Shown here: positions 63,200 through 64,000 of the stretch, piece after piece
Layout: every line of letters starts with the position of its first letter
Numbering within the stretch: the first letter of the stretch is position 1
DNA from: Silene latifolia
Lineage: Eukaryota; Streptophyta; Magnoliopsida; Caryophyllales; Caryophyllaceae
Assembly: GCF_048544455.1 (NCBI RefSeq)
Contig: NC_133534.1
Location: forward strand, 123,838,269 to 123,902,268
Length of the DNA: 64,000 bases
Direction: 5' to 3'
Position numbers and translations under genes: made by a program
The notes under the pieces: generated by a model
The model's database searches: none
What the model saw: the letters and a program-made list of their open reading frames with translations, nothing else
Told to the model about the DNA's origin: nothing

Positions 63200-64000
63200 T
63201 GTAACACCCCCATATTCAGAGGAGCCTTAACTAGGCCTTCCTTAGCATATAAGGGCGTTACCATCTCGGTTGCCCGAGGTAAGTAATCCTCAAAAGTCGA
63301 TAAAAGAACAATTATAGTTATATTACAAGCGTTACAACCAACTTAAGAGAATAAAGGTACAACTCATTGGCTACACTCTATTACTATCAAATCTCGTGAA
63401 GACTCATCCCTGCCCGGACTCCAGCTATCAACGACATCAACACCTGCTAAGACAGACTGCTCACCATAAGGGATCACAGCAGACACATAAAACAACAAGA
63501 CAACCACACAAGGTCAGTACTGAGATAAGACATGACAATACCAACAACATCTATCAACACAACATAGCACAATTAGTCACACACACAATCACACCCACTC
63601 CAACCAATCTCCGTCATCGACTGTCCACTAGACCAGCCCTGCCAGTGGGGGACCGCAGCCGTACCCACCAAATCCCCGCTCATCATACCGAGCGATAACC
63701 ATGTCCCATTAATGTGCACATCCCCTCCCGTGGCGGGTTCCACGGAGGGTGAAACTAGGGCGTGAAGCCACTCCCGCAAGTGACTCCACTCAGCCGAAGA
63801 CGCACCTCGAGAACCAAAGACAAACAATCACAGATAGCTGCAATACACAACAACCAACAAACTGTATACAGCAACCGACTACTGTATTTACACTGCCACA
63901 CAAACACAACCACAATCCAACAACCACGACACGACAACCGACACATTAGACTATCCACAGAAACTGAGTAGGCGAACCTACCTTTAAGCAACTGCAACCA
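63200..64000. mobile_element. edge of a further LTR-like repeat
   Basis: An abrupt change to TGTAACACCCCCATATTCAG, a start typical of many plant Ty3/Gypsy LTRs, continuing with GGCGTTACC..CTCGG-TTGC-CCGAG (hairpin) and conserved-looking blocks (GGCGGGTTCCACGG; CACTCCCGCAAGTGACTCC). It runs off the window. Frames at 63396-63998 on both strands are overlapping and unconvincing. Lineage and orientation cannot be determined. Confidence 0.5.

Overview
This is plant nuclear DNA made almost entirely of nested LTR retrotransposons. I recognise Ty3/Gypsy Athila-like and Tat-like elements (Tat = the clade with a second, archaeal-type RNase H) and Ty1/Copia elements, one of them resembling SIRE. No host gene, tRNA, rRNA or CRISPR array is supported. 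A dicot is likely, but I cannot name the species. Nearly every element lies on the minus strand; the main exception is the SIRE-like fragment at 43.6-46.9 kb.

Layout: (1) 1-6094, Athila-A: gag, protease remnant, PBS and 5' LTR, without RT/INT. It sits in Copia-1 (leader and LTR, 6095-8646). (2) 8647-26676, Tat-A: leader - LTR - 3' region - pol - gag - leader - LTR - 3' region - pol end. Both LTRs have internal sequence on both sides, as expected of a tandem array rather than a single insertion. (3) 26677-43575, Tat-B: LTR, PPT, a 6.9-kb 3' region with satellite and hairpin arrays and an antisense DUF7745-like gene with its own TATA box, then pol and a gag C-terminus. Its integrase is split by a solo LTR (Tat-C, 36690-39113) with a perfect GTACC target duplication. 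(4) 43575-46947, the 3' end of a SIRE-like Copia element with an env-like/plant-transposon-type ORF, PPT and LTR. (5) 46948-56398, Athila-B: 3' LTR, PPT, Athila 3' ORF split by a 708-bp hAT-like MITE with 8-bp TSD, then INT, RNase H, RT and protease. It is cut by (6) Athila-C (56399-58655: 3' LTR, PPT, 3' internal region). That is cut by (7) Copia-2 (58656-63199: LTR, RNase H relic, gag, leader), which meets (8) the edge of another LTR-like repeat at 63200.

All coding regions are decayed by frameshifts, stops (several fit C-to-T decay) and catalytic substitutions, so no element here looks autonomous.

The most unusual signal is non-coding. Six or seven element families each carry clusters of short inverted repeats with a family-specific core. 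Within several clusters the two arms differ from unit to unit yet stay complementary. A second signal is a compact motif between the pol stop and the antisense ORF, kept in two diverged Tat families: variable hairpin - GCCTACGTATC - hairpin or spacer - AATCAAA - CGTAGTTC. Both look like candidate structured nucleic-acid elements that I cannot assign to a named class.
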